NCBI GenBank assembly: GCA_914767715.1
Contig: OU612067.1
Location: 14,389,001-14,453,000 of the forward strand
Reading direction: 5' to 3'
Origin: Membranipora membranacea
Taxonomy: Eukaryota; Bryozoa; Gymnolaemata; Cheilostomatida; Membraniporidae
DNA length: 64,000 bases
Notes under the pieces: generated by a model
Told to the model about the DNA's origin: nothing
What the model saw: the letters and a program-made list of their open reading frames with translations, nothing else
Databases searched by the model: none
Program-made: the position numbers and the translations under genes
In this document: positions 1 to 22,061 of the stretch, piece after piece
Position numbering within the stretch: position 1 is the stretch's first letter
Layout of the letters: each line of letters starts with the position of its first letter

Positions 1-10052
<10,052 letters not shown>

Positions 10053-11215
10053 CAACATCGGGAGTCAAAGGATAGACTTAGCTTCTTGGAGACATTAACA
10101 GTTCTATGGTATATAAGTGGTGAACGACCCTCTCTAATGACTCACTGGAGAAATTGATCTAATCAATCACAATCACATAAAGCAATTGTATAATAATTCA
10201 TTTCTTGAGTTACGAGGCTGTAAAGATGGCTGCCGTGTCCAGCCCTGCTTAACCTACTTTGAACCATTGGACAGGAAACCAAAGACATTATATTATCCTA
10301 CCAACTGATCAATTGGAGAATGACAAGAATATTCTATTGTATAAAGGACGATACAAATTAGTTATTTATTATATCATGAGTTTTTTTTTCTTATTAAGTA
10401 TATCATATTAGTAATTCTCTTCTGTTGCCGGGCAGTCTTATTGGACAAGCAATCTCTATGATGTCAATCAAACGTTAGGCCTTCATGACTAAGAGTTCTC
10501 TTCTCTTGAGGACTCGACGTGAATGCATACTTGATGTTGTTGGCCATCACCAATCCGTGTATATTGAGATAATTATAAGCGCATACTGATTTAGCTTTTT
10601 TGTTGCAGATTTTATTTCTCTACCATCTCGTTCAGTTGTTATCAAATACAGCATCTTAGTTGAAATATTAGTTTATGAGTTATCCCCCCACCTCCATATA
10701 GCTACCATTAGTTGTGCTTGAGATAGCTGTTTGTGAAACAGCTATCATTAGTCAATGCTTGTGAGTACTTTTATTAATTCAGCGCCCTCAATTCGAGGAG
10801 CTTGATGGGAACAGATAGTAGATCATGTTCACTTTATTGTTTGCTGCTTCAGTTCTAAGCTAGATCGAGACTTTGATCCAATTTGCCTGCATTCCAGTTG
10901 CTCCACGCCGCAGACACCTTATTGCTTGCAGCGTGGCTTGTGGAGGGGGAACAGCTCCAAATGCAGGTTAATGGACAAAACTTGGTCTGGTTTTGGCACA
11001 CAAATGGATGAGTTTTGGTATTATTGAGCAGAGAATGGCCTAGCTGTGATAATCAAATCAATACTTAACTGCAGAGTGTATCAGTTATCGGATGACAGTA
11101 TTGAATGCATGTGAAGGAATGGTATTTATTTTAATGATATCTCGATATATTTAACCAGTAGAGATAAATTATTATCGGATTGCTATATTTATTGATACTG
11201 AATAATAAAGCTGAC
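10053..11215 (+). other. ELAV-like 3'UTR with polyadenylation signal
   Basis: An acceptor at 10047-10048 (TTTCCAG) starts a final exon that is almost all 3'UTR. AATAAA occurs at 11204-11209. The region is AT-rich and carries a GCCTGCATT-family MITE copy at about 10880-10970. I found no RRM3 coding sequence in it. Confidence 0.5.
10880..10970. repeat. Small MITE with GCCTGCATT ends (copy 1)
   Basis: The segment begins TTTGCCTGCATTCCAGTTGC and ends with roughly its complement, GAACAGCTCCAAATGCAGG. It contains an internal CACGCCGCAGA. A related copy lies at 51483-51570, with single ends near 35778 and 51420, so this is a dispersed inverted-repeat element. In the ELAV locus it lies in the presumed 3'UTR. 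Confidence 0.55.
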
Positions 11216-12631
11216 TGTATATAGAATTGTCCTTGGGATCCGCTTTTAAGTTTTCGTGTTTCTTGTGATCAGACGAGTGAGGTGATAACAGTAGGAAAGT
11301 ATGAACAACCACCTTAGCTAGCTGCCATTGTTGCTGATAGCTGACATTAAGTCATTCTCTCGAGCTAGCTAAATTAAACGCTAGCTAATATTTACTCCTT
11401 TAGAGTACATACTAGGCCCTCACCAATCTATTGGGCTATCTCCTCCAATTGGGTGGCTTGTATGGATCGTTAACTACTACCTCTTTGACTAGAAGAAAAT
11501 AAGATTTATATTGTTCATACTGGAAGTGTAGTGCTAGCTCACAGTTTGATCACCAGGTTCTCAACCTTGTGCGGAATACGACACGCCTTACCAAAATGGT
11601 CGCCCTAAGACTAATTTCCCCATGAATAATATTGCTAGCACTTGGTTGGTTTCTTTCTTACTGCTGAATTTGTTTGTGTTTTGGCCTTTGAGAAGTTTCA
11701 CTGCACATTTGCTGAGACTGGGTGGGATAGTACTATTGCAACGCTCTCAGAGGTGTGGAATGGGTATTGAAAATATTTAATCTTTTGACAGGCAAGTATT
11801 GAGTGTTGACAACTAGAGTATATTATGCCCGTAGAGGTGAGAAAAGAGGTGTGAGGCCAACGATGCATTACAAATTCACACTCCTTCTCTCACCTTAGCT
11901 CGCCACCTGGTATTATACCATTGAACAAAAGTTGCCACCTCACCACAAAAGCACCGCTTTCTGATCAACTAGCTACCATCCTACACTATAAGTTTTTTTG
12001 CGCACATGTTTGATGCTAGGAGAAATAAGGAGAGTTTTTAGGCGGATCCCGGTAGGTATGATTGCCAATGCTACTTTGTTGGTGGTTACATCACTGTGTC
12101 ATTATCTGAATGAACTCTTTATTGCTCTTTAATATGACAGCCTGGGCACTCCAGGTGTCACAGAAGATTCAACTGTAAAGCCCCTGAGAATAACAAGTTT
12201 CTCTAGACGTCAGGGCTCACTAAATCCAGGGTTCTCATTCAATAGTTTTGGAAAAATCTTACTGTTTGACGCATGATTTCTTATCAACATGCCATGTTTT
12301 GAATCTGGAATATTTAACGGTCAAACACATTTTATAATGCTCATATAAATTTAAGCGAAACCCAATTATTTTTGTTTTTGAAACTGTTTGAATAAAATAC
12401 TTTGGTTCGTGTTAGGTGTTGGCACATCATAAGAGCTGCTCAGAAGGATTGTTATTGATTTTGATGTGGTTATAGAAGGTACTAAAGACAACAGTGCCAT
12501 TGCATGTGGAAAAATAATTAATTACGATCAGACTTCGAGCTTTCGCAACTTAAGTGGCTTATACCCGTTTCCGTTAGACTTGTTATGTTCCTTATATTCC
12601 TGTTTATTTCTTTGTTACCTGCGTAGGAGTA
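11216..12631. other. Intergenic spacer
   Basis: AT-rich spacer between the ELAV-like polyadenylation signal and the start of the Pro-rich secreted protein. I see no exon or strong repeat. The promoter of the downstream gene should lie here, but I cannot point to a defined element. Confidence 0.5.
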
Positions 12632-15600
12632 ATGGCTGCACTGAGCTTAGGCTGCGTCTTTTGCATGCTGATTTATTTCTCGAGTACACAAAGACCTGGA
12701 CCTCCGAATCTACCACCACTGCTACCACCACCATCTGGACTCGACTCCGGACCACCAACTGGATCTGTCCCTGGATCACCAGCTGAATCTGACTCTGGGT
12801 CACCATCCATACCCGCACCCCGACCACCATCATTAACAGCTCCAGATCCACCATTCGTACCCGCACCCGGGCCACCATCATTACCCGCCCCCCAACCACC
12901 ATTCAGACCCGGACCGCCATCAATACCCGCCCCCGGACCACCATCAATACCCGCCTCCGGACCTCCAGCCATACCTGCCACCGGACCACAGGTGAAGTAT
13001 CTCTATCAGGTGAGTTAATGATATTTTTCAGCCATTTTTTAAAACTTAGTCTTTAAATGTGTGTTAAAATCTCAAGTCTTTTTCTGTCCAAAACTGAGAA
13101 ATAAAATTGCATTAAGGGCGCGGCCGCCATATTTGGCGCCAAGTTGCTCCCAGTTTTTTAATACTAATGTTATTATCTTAGCAAAACCTCTGAATCAAAT
13201 TTCTATTAGACCAATTTGTTTGAGTGCTGATGTCATGTGTTTTAAAATTAAATACTAGCTGCAAGTTATTGTTATGTATTATTTCAGAATTTTGAGGATA
13301 TTCTGTGGTTCCGAGCATGCAAAACTGGTGGTTATGTGGATTTCAGCACATCAAAAGACTTCACATCGGGTACAATAAGGCTGGACTTCATCTCCTTCGA
13401 ACAAAAGAGCATCGACGATGAAGGTAGGCCATAAATAATAAATAGTAATCACATCAATAACAAATATTCGACAAGCAGATTACCCAGTTTCATGTCTTGC
13501 CAAATATTTTTGTTGAGATGTAAAATAAACCAATAAACTTAGTCTGCATTTTCATGCTCATAGAATGGTATGTTAAAACTACTTAGAGTATCGGTTTGTG
13601 TACAGCTGTCGAACAGTGGTGCAGTTATTGTTGCTGTAGGTTTTGAAGTTGATTTTGTTTCGTGAAAGAATGAATATCGTATTAACCTTCCATCACACCT
13701 CCAATTTACTCCGAGTGTTACTGAGCTCCTCATAACAAGGCAGCCTCCTACCTTTCAGGCAAAACTCATTTAGCTAGGTAATGCGTGGTAATAAATTGAT
13801 ACTCTGATGATTAGCTGACATAGAATGGTTATGTCAAACATTTTTAGTCGTCAAACTTAGATCAAGGAGTTGGAAACGAACTCCTTGCTTGGATCAGGCT
13901 GCATGTGTCTCATTTCTGTTATAATCAGAAAGAGATTCTAAGGGACGAAGATCTTGTCTTTGGAACAGAGCACACGCATGAAATGAAGAATGAAAGGATA
14001 ATATTATAATTGTTAGATATCATTCAATATATGGGTCAAATAACTGTCTGTTACATACTTTCAATAATTGCGCTGAAATTCGATGGATAGCCTCTTCTTT
14101 GCCTCTCAATTGTTAGTTGTTAGCCTGGACCGTTTGAAAATCCAATTCTCAATCTTAAATGAATTCAATATAATATGACTCCCAGGTCTTCTGCCATGTC
14201 TATTATATTAAGGTTAATAATAAGAGGTATACCTTTGCTAGGGCAAATTGTTAGATAGGGGGGGGGGGGGGGGCAGCGTTACAAGTGATCCTAGCATGTA
14301 GCAGGCGTTTCTGACCTATGGGATATGGCGTGATCAATTAATGCTTATGATATTCACTGCCAGTCGACAATTTGTGCTGCAGGATTCTTGTGTTTGATAT
14401 CATCTGGGACAGTATTTATCATTATCAGTATTTATGGACATTAAGAAGGTTGGAGGTAGAAACAGGTAGAAACAGGTAAAAACTGGTAGAAACATATTGG
14501 CAACTAACTGCTTAGAACGAGTGAATATAGCAATCTAACGAGGTGGTTATCATTTGGCGCTGATGATTTGATCCAAATTTTAAAATAATTTATTTAGATG
14601 CTGAGCGTTTTCGCCAGCGAAACAATTGTCTTTCATCTAACGGAAACATTTTGCTTTGCGGAATCGCTATGTAATGATGGCCTGTGAATTGCTAACTTCA
14701 TTCTAGCCCTAAGACCCCTGTATCAGTTTCTGTGTGAAGCTGTAAGATTCGGAGGTGTTAATTATAACACCTTTGTATAGCCTTTGGTCTACAGGTTTTC
14801 TCCGCTCTGTCTGATAATGTTTGAGCAGGGAACTCGGCCTCCCATAAATTTTCAATTTTCAAAATTATTGTCATCTGTCACACAAATGGAGAAATCCAAC
14901 TTAGAAAACATAAATGGATGAGTAAATATGAACTTAGTTTAGTAGAGTGGATGTGTAAATGATATCTAACATTAAATACAGCTACTTCAATCAAGTGCGA
15001 GATGGCGAACTTCGCTCTTGGACATACTTTACTTCTCTAATGCATTTGATGGGTTTCTCTATCCTCTATCTATTATTTTAATCAAGTCAACTGGGGTTAA
15101 GATCACCTGGGCTACCTCCTAACATAGTCTGAATTGTGTACAGTTGCTTTTGCCCCCCCCCCCCCCAACCTGAACTGGTTCATTAAAATGATAAATATAT
15201 TTGACTGGCAACATATTAATTTGTAAGCTGTTTTTTTTAATTTTTGTTACCGTTATACTCAGGTAATGAGATGACTATACCATCAGCCTTTCACACTGCC
15301 TTCCTGAAGGAACTCAGCAGTCTGTCTATGCAGAGTACAGAGAAACTCACAAACGTCACCGTACCAGGAACTACCATACCCGCTACAAGGTATGTCAGAG
15401 CCCTTTTTCTTATTGGTCTGGACAAATTCAAAGAAAATTTTTAATTGATTAAAAACAATTAGAATTTGTTTTATCCAATTGGTTATGTGATTGATAGCAA
15501 CCAAAGTGAAAATATCATTATAAACCCAATGGTTTCTGCAAGATTTTCGACAAAATCTTATCATGTCTAATTAAGTGAAACAAAAGTTAGAGTAAGTTTC

Positions 15601-18600
15601 TTTCCTCTCAGAGAATTATGGCTTGAAGATGGTATTAGGCGTATGCCGAGAGACACTAGCAGCAAATGCTATCTAGACTTTTTGTTTCAGTTTTTATCGA
15701 CTGGTTTTGTTCACCTTTGCAAGATTCTCAGTTGCACACCCGCTGCATAGCAAACTCATTGCTACACATATAATCAAATAGAAAACCCAATATATCTTTG
15801 TACCTACACTAGGGAAAGAAAATCTCCACTGAATGTCCATGATCCCATTTCTATGTTGAAATATAGTTGTGGAGGAAAGCTACCGAGCGTCATGGTGGCA
15901 AAATCGATAGTCTGAGTGTTCAGACGGCTCTATTGCAAGTTAGTGGCAGTACATTATACTAACCAATTCCACTAGGTGGTTGATAATGTGATGCCACTAA
16001 CTCGCAATGGAACCGTCAGAGAACTCAGACTACAAAATGGATATAACCTGTGATCAAGTGCCTTCTTTCACATTGCACTATCGTTTATAGGTTGGCGTTC
16101 ATGGGTCAAGTTCAAACGCATATGAGAAGCGCCCATATCCTAAACAAGATAAAAATCTACCTCTACATCATAAGTAAACAGAGCGATGAACAGGTAATCT
16201 AGATAACCTTTTCTTTCTTTGAATTGCTTGAGATGATAATTTATTAGAAAACTCTGGCGGAGTTTCACACTTTTGTTTCCGAAGCACAAATCAAAGTTTT
16301 GCATATGATTGAGTGACATCTCATTTTGTTGAGTAATAGCACAGAGAGCATGAGGTATCATAGTTTTGATAATGTATGTGGTTGTGCTAGGAATAATTCC
16401 TCAGGGTTTACCAACAATAGTAAAGAGCAGACAATTCGAAAGTGCAGAAAAAAACCATCATGTCACACCGTTTTAGCCAATTTTATTTTTATCTTTTATT
16501 AAACTTACAGATGGACGTCGATGGCAGAGTGCTCCACTCCGTACCTACTATGATTATCGGTAGCATTGTAATAAGAGACCAACACTTCTGTGATGAAATG
16601 ATGAGAGGATTTCGCACCGTTTGTTATGATGTGAGTATTTGGAACATTCAACTACATACACCATTTTATCGGTCTTTTTTATATTTAATACTTTATTTGA
16701 CAATCTAAACCATCATGAGAAAAATGTTTTTCATACAGTGCCAAAACAGAAGAAAATAAAACGAGAACAATAAACCATAATAGTGAAAGTAGATGTTTAA
16801 ACACTCCTCGCTTGAAACAGGAGGGTCTTGACATTGAGGCGAAATTACCTGTATTGACAGGTACACTGTATACCTGTCATATTGATGCGTTGTATTTCAA
16901 GTTCCTCATGTTCGAATAAACTTTGCATTATGTTAAGTTGACATCGTTGTTCTTATCATTCAGCAAGAAGCTGAGGCTCTCGATTTTGACATGGCATTTG
17001 GAATACCTGCTCACGTTAACAAGTCTGATACATCTCCGGAGGTTATCGGAGCAGCTGGAGAGAACTACTTCCTCTTTAGCTCTGAAGGGGTAGTTATTGT
17101 GGACCGTGAGGTAAGACAAAATTACATTCTGTTAGAGAAGAAAAGTGGGTTGTCTGTAGCATAAGTTTCTTGCCTCTAATGGCAAAGTGATATATCAAAA
17201 GTGGGTATTGAGAAGCGACAGCTTGAATTGTTTTAATATCCTTCCTCCAACAGAAGGACCAAACTTCAAACCAGACATTCTTACTATTCTTTCCCAATGC
17301 ACACATTTTCTTTTTCATTTTTGAATCCGCAACAACTTGGCCCAGTCCAACTTGGCCCCGTCTGAACTTGGCCCAAACCAAACTAGGCCCGAGCCCAACT
17401 AATTTGTGAGTGAGAAACATCTTACTGGTATATTCATCAGAAGTGTCTCGGTAATAACTATATTGTGTCCTCCTTTTATGTCTCTTTAAGGTGATTGCCG
17501 ATGATATGCCACATTACCTGAACTCAAGTTTTATGGGTAACACGTCGGAGCGCGTACTGACCTACCGGGCCAGGTTTCCTGTTTTTGATGAGTACGCCTC
17601 CACCAGATTTACAATGTTGCTGAATCCCACTACCGGGCTGACTGAGTTTACTGATGTACACATCGATCCGCTGGCCTTCTTACAGGAGTACATGCTAGGT
17701 GAGATCATCAATAGGGTTAGCCTGTCTTGACAAGCTTTGTTCAGAGGGAGGGGGAACAAATCCGCTTTCCCTATACAATTTGATTAGGGCGATAAAGAAG
17801 TTTTCTACTCGATCTGGTGAGGGGACAATCCTTAATCGAAACAGCTCAACATCGAGCCTGCAAGAGTTGACAAGCTTTGTCCCCTCCCCCCCCCCCCCCG
17901 CCGAACACAGCTTGTCAAGACAGGCTACAACAGGATATAACAAAATCGGAGTTGCCCATTTTTTGTAGCGTTTACAATAATATGAAGAAAAAACATATCA
18001 TTGCTACCTGATACATTTTATGTGAATGTACTATCTTCGTGTTGTGAGTACCTGATAGCTAGCTACTAGCATCATTCACTATGGTTCCATGGGTCGATTT
18101 TGTGGTTCACTCCAATTTCGAATGGTTAGAATCCAGTGGATTCTAACCATTCCCATGATGGGAAAAACATGAAAAGAATCTCCCGCGGGCGAGATTTAAA
18201 CCCCGGCCTCCCGCATTAAATCCCTTTGAAGGCATTGTGTGCAACGCCACTAACCATTCAGCCACGACGCCAATTAGGAAATGCGTTGAATAAACACGGT
18301 TTGGATATTCGCGTCCAAAAAGTCATTCGTCACAATCGGAATTTGACTTTAATGCCATTTCCATGGGGCGATTACTACCGAAATCCTTACATAATCGATC
18401 CATGGAACCATAGTGATTAGCTCTTGGTTATATTATAAGGTTTATCCTACCATGGGAATTTTTGCGCAAAAGCAGAAGGTGTATTTTACTGGCTGGTGGG
18501 TACCGTAAGCTGTTGGTAGAATAACTTCCTTCTGTGTTCTCTAGCAGCCAATATTTTATAGCATGCAGTTGTCCAGCAGTATTTGTCCCTTATGCTCGTT

Positions 18601-19425
18601 AAAAGTAGACCGCTTTTACCATATCAGACTAACTATGTTTGCTAATAAGCAACCCATAGATGATGCATTTCCCCCTACTGGGTACAATGCTTTTTTGTCT
18701 CTTTCTGTTTCCTGTTTAGCAATGCTAGTCTTATGTATTAAACTGTCTCATCTCAAAAACTTTATCTGATCAATCAAAATACTATGGTATTGTGCAATAA
18801 GGATATATTACTTTTGCAAGTGATACCAAACATATCAGACTCAGGACCCAAGCTGCTCTTTATCCCCTGCTTTGTAGGACTTGTTGTACAGGCTTCCCAC
18901 AATGCATCTTAAGCCCATAAATCTCACTTTACAGTTCTCAGACCCATCTTTTATTCTCATTATTATGTTGTTGATTTCTTTGTGAGCACTGACAAACTGC
19001 ATTGTGGGGCCAAACTCTTAATTATGTGTGGTGAAGCATAACTTATATTCCTGGAAATTCCAAAACGTTGCATTATGGGATAGAATATTCTTTAAAATAC
19101 CATGACACATTTTAGGACCATGTATTTTCCAGATGGTGGTGTCCCCAAAGTAGAAACAACACAGAAGGATGAAAACCAAGGAACTGAGAAGCAAACACAG
19201 GTGCCCGCATCAGCAGCTACGGCCATGGCCACAGCCCCCTCAACCTTAGCAGTAACTACTGAAGAACCTGAGGCCAGGTTGAGCATGAGCAATGCTACAT
19301 CCTTCCCGGGAGAGATAGTTGGTGCCTTTCAACAGGGAAACAACATATCACCATCCATTGTCCCAGCAAAGGGTGTTGTTTTAGCTTGTGTTTTGGTTGT
19401 AACACAGTTTCATCTTTTAATATAA
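12632..19425 (+). CDS. Secreted Pro-rich, probably GPI-anchored protein, unknown family
   Basis: Exons: 12632-13009, 13288-13423, 15263-15389, 16091-16193, 16511-16630, 16964-17110, 17491-17698, 19133-19425. All phases agree and give 503 residues. The 16091-16193 exon is easily missed; it resolves a phase conflict between its neighbours (phase 2 in, phase 0 out). The start has a hydrophobic signal peptide (MAALSLGCVFCMLIYF). Residues 21-120 are a collagen-like but irregular PAPGPPSIP repeat. An ectodomain of about 280 residues follows, with several N-glycosylation sequons (NVT, NKS, NSS, NTS). The last exon encodes a Thr/Ala-rich stalk and ends in the hydrophobic tail GVVLACVLVVTQFHLLI, typical of a GPI signal or a terminal membrane segment. 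I do not recognise the ectodomain. Location at the cell surface is inferred. AATAAA lies at 19927-19932. Confidence 0.75.
13070..13160. repeat. Dispersed SINE-like fragment (copy 1 of 3)
   Basis: Contains ACTGAGAAATA, a CGCGGCC core and GCCAAGTTGCTC, shared with 23825-23985 and 34364-34432. It lies in intron 1 of the Pro-rich gene. The 23.8-kb copy carries a tRNA-like B box, so this copy is a truncated body. Confidence 0.6.
14255..14275. repeat. Poly-G run
   Basis: About 15 consecutive G. Similar G or C runs occur near 15153, 17888, 36190, 51448 and 53628. They are likely length-variable and prone to sequencing error. Confidence 0.8.
14448..14495. repeat. Short tandem repeat, GGTAGAAACA unit
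   Basis: About four copies of a 10-11 base unit (AGGTAGAAACA, with AGGTAAAAACT as a variant) in intron 2 of the Pro-rich gene. Confidence 0.7.
15516..15565 (+). repeat. Retroelement 3' tail fragment (family with TTATC tail)
   Basis: ATTATAAACCC..ATGGTTTCTGC followed by AAAATCTTATC closely matches 56420-56482, where it ends in a (TTATC)n run. It probably marks the 3' end of the same non-LTR or SINE family. Confidence 0.6.
15908..16032. repeat. Foldback element, about 56-bp arms
   Basis: 15908-15964 (starting TAGTCTGAGTGTTCAGACGG) is an imperfect reverse complement of 15978-16032. It lies in the intron immediately before the 16091 exon of the Pro-rich gene. It resembles a nonautonomous foldback or MITE. 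Confidence 0.75.
17716..17930. repeat. MITE with TAGCCTGTCTTGACAAGC ends
   Basis: The left end, 17716-17742, and right end, 17902-17929, are about 26-bp inverted repeats sharing AGCCTGTCTTGACAAGC. The element of about 215 bp includes a poly-C run and an internal copy of TTGACAAGCTTTGT near 17868. It begins only about 17 bases after the donor of the 17491-17698 exon. Overlapping open frames on both strands here are products of the element. Confidence 0.75.
18076..18416. mobile_element. tRNA-like element bounded by 24-bp inverted repeats
   Basis: The ends TCACTATGGTTCCATGG (18076) and CCATGGAACCATAGTGA (to 18416) are near-perfect inverted repeats of about 24 bases. Inside, on the minus strand at about 18180-18271, is a tRNA-Ser/Leu-like sequence. 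It has an A-box-like TGGCTGAATGGTTAG and a B-box-like GGGGTTTAAATCTCG. A related copy with the same order and the same right end occurs at about 59445-59635. It therefore looks like a nonautonomous repeat family carrying a tRNA-derived Pol III module, not a functional tRNA. Confidence 0.65.
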
Positions 19426-19926
19426 TCATAAAATATTCTCTGTGTCGTTGTGTGGTGTTGATGACTGCGTGTTGATGTTTTTGGGGAACAAAATTATTAT
19501 TTTAGTAAATAATACTAATTATCCTACAGCTAAGGCATTGTACTGGAACTTCTATTTTTGTATGGATTGTATTATGGTGTTGTAGGCTATACAGAGCCAG
19601 CCTTGTTACAGTGGCCCTACTTTAAAAAAAACTAAAAAAAGGGCTTGCTGTGATAAAGGTAATGCCCTGTTGTAAGCTTTCAGTTATCATATGAAATCAT
19701 ATTTTTAAAAACGGTTTGTATCTGCAATTCATATCGCTATAAATACTATATTTATAAGTTCCGTAATTGGATAGTTTTCATTGTCATTTGATGTAAGTTA
19801 CCTTGCCTGCTCCTCTTGCTATTTGATATTGCTGTGGGGAAGTAAAAATGAAATGTATGTGAAGTGATTTGGTATTAGTGTGACTGTCTTTTTGCCTTGA
19901 GCACTTTCTTTCTGATTGTGTATGAC

Positions 19927-19932
19927 AATAAA
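19927..19932 (+). terminator. Polyadenylation signal of the Pro-rich gene
   Basis: AATAAA about 500 bases after the stop codon at 19425, within AT-rich UTR-like sequence. Confidence 0.5.
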
Positions 19933-20424
19933 ATACCTGTTCTGTCAGAATTATAAATATTATTAGCGAGCATCGCTGGAAGACAGAAGATCTGGGATTC
20001 TTTCGACTAGAATGAGCGATAAATGTTGAATTGACAGCAAAGTCAGAGACATGAACTTCTATGCGTCTTAGACCAAAAATCAGTATTCCAACATCACCAC
20101 TTGACTATCACAGAAGCTGTTACTAAAAATTATTTTGCCACTTGTCATATACACAATACACATGTCAATGGCCACTGACTATCTCCAGTCACCAAATATC
20201 TAATCTCCAGATTTTTACTGCCAGAGGACACAATCTAGAGATATTCATAGCTCCTGACTGTGATCTAATAAAATAATGCAAACAGACACTGAAACTTTTA
20301 CTTCAATACACTTGACAAATTGTATAGTGAGATTTTGATTCACAGCTGATAAAGATGTGTGACATAAAGATAAATTGAAAATTGAGATTTGAATCTTCCC
20401 ATACATATTATATTGAAGGCAATT

Positions 20425-20771
20425 CATAAACAGTTCTCATCGATTGATAGCAGATTGCATCGGGAAAAAGACAAAATCTAATTCTGATCATTATTCAGCC
20501 AGAATTCTTGTGAAACAATTCATCCATCAGGTACTCAGACTCAGCTAAAATAGAATACAACTGAGCAGTTTCCTGTTCCTGTTATTATTTAGCCTGTGTT
20601 CTATCATTATTAAAGCAATGTCTTGGAACCTCCCCTAAACTGAAGTGTTACCCAACTTAGAGTCAGCAACTACTCTGAGTTTTGCGCCGCGTCATGCACA
20701 AAGCTGATGCTGCCTAGCACATTATTTACTACCAACTTATGCATTGCTGCGAAACCTTGGTTGCCCTTTAA
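20425..20771 (+). mobile_element. TTAA-flanked MITE, copy A
   Basis: This segment of about 340 bases recurs, inverted, at 48624-48997 with few differences over most of its length. The right end is GAAACCTTGGTTGCCCTTTAA. The left end is diverged or lost in this copy. See the complete copy B for the terminal inverted repeats. Confidence 0.75.
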
Positions 20772-21124
20772 TTATTTATCGGGAACAGCAGTATCGGTTT
20801 ATAATGTATCCGCTAATGTTTGCATATACATTCTGAAAACCAACGCTCAGTGCACAAAACAAGATTGGAATTTGGAACAGGAGTGGAATATGAGCAACAG
20901 CATGGACAGCAAGGAGTCCTGTTGTCAGGCAAGGGGGCATAACTCCGTCTAAGTAACTTGTGGTGGGTAAGAAATGATTTGTCTGTATTTGTACCCAAAG
21001 TAATGCTGCAAAAGACCACATGTGCCAATCTCAGATCACCTTGAAATTTGATCTTGTGATTTGATTAGAACTGTTGCGACTCAAATTTTCTTCTTTTTTT
21101 TTGTGAAATATGTATAGTCAGGTC

Positions 21125-21415
21125 AGGGTACCCGGCCATAATGCCATGGCCAAAATGCCATTGGGACAAAATGCCATTGCCATAATGCTATTGTCATAAT
21201 GCCATGGCCATAATGCCATAGGTGAATACACCACTGCACAATATACCAATGCCAAAATACCAGTTGTACAAAACGCCAGTTGTGTCAAAATACCAGTGGA
21301 TATGAAGCCAGATGTGTCAAAATACCAATGGATATAAAGCCAGATTGGACATAATACCATGCGGGACAACATACCATATCCCAAAATACCATTGCCAAAA
21401 TGCCAAAATATATAA
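21125..21415. repeat. Degenerate minisatellite, AAATGCCATTGCC type
   Basis: Many tandem, imperfect 12-20 base units built on CATAATGCCATGGCC, AAATACCAGTGGATA and similar. It generates false open frames on both strands. No gene function is evident. Confidence 0.75.
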
Positions 21416-22061
21416 CCAAATGAGATCAAGCCACGTTGTACTTTTTTTTAGTCACATTGCAGCTGCGGATTGCTCGATCAGAGTAGGGGGTGGTTCAGTT
21501 CAGTTATGGCAAGTTAATTGACTCTCTAAATTTGACCAACTTTATGTCTTGGCTTGAAGGGTTTTGACTGGTCTTTTCTGATGCTATTACCGGCGTCATG
21601 AAGGCTAGCATGATTGCACTCTGGCCCTACCAACACCCCCGGTATGAACTTTTTGAACAAGCCTATGCAATTTCTTAACAAGGACCTCTCTCTTCACTTG
21701 TTACTGGTTTTCATAAATTCAAGTTTGTTGGATCAAGCGTTGCATTCATGGTTTGTTATCATATTGAAAATATTTTGAATTGAGTATGAAATTAATAAAA
21801 GTTTCTAAACTTTGTATTCAAAAAGCATTTGTAATGGCATGATTTTTAGTTTTTCAAAAATATGAGAACTGTGACCCCTGGTTTAATTCCCTTGATGTCA
21901 CACAGAGTCCTATCTGGCTATCACTTGCGTTGCCCCAGAACTCTAATACTAGATTCTGCTCAACGGCTGGACCGAGTGCTTGTATCATCATCAGGGTTAA
22001 ATCTAATTCCTTTTTCAGGCTTCTAAAATGTTCATAGATAGTTATGCTGTTCCTCTTTCTT

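Noticed and set aside
12615-12981. Gly-rich and Val/Arg-rich minus-strand frames
   Set aside because: They are antisense shadows of the Pro-rich coding exon.
17695-17968. Overlapping 80-90 codon frames on both strands
   Set aside because: They lie in the inverted-repeat MITE and share mirrored peptide (LDKLCS).
18180-18271. Functional tRNA-Ser/Leu gene
   Set aside because: The anticodon arm is poor, the acceptor ends do not pair, and it sits inside a repeat with a second copy at 59 kb.
20707-21028. Open frames on both strands near 20.8 kb
   Set aside because: They start inside MITE copy A and have no domain character.
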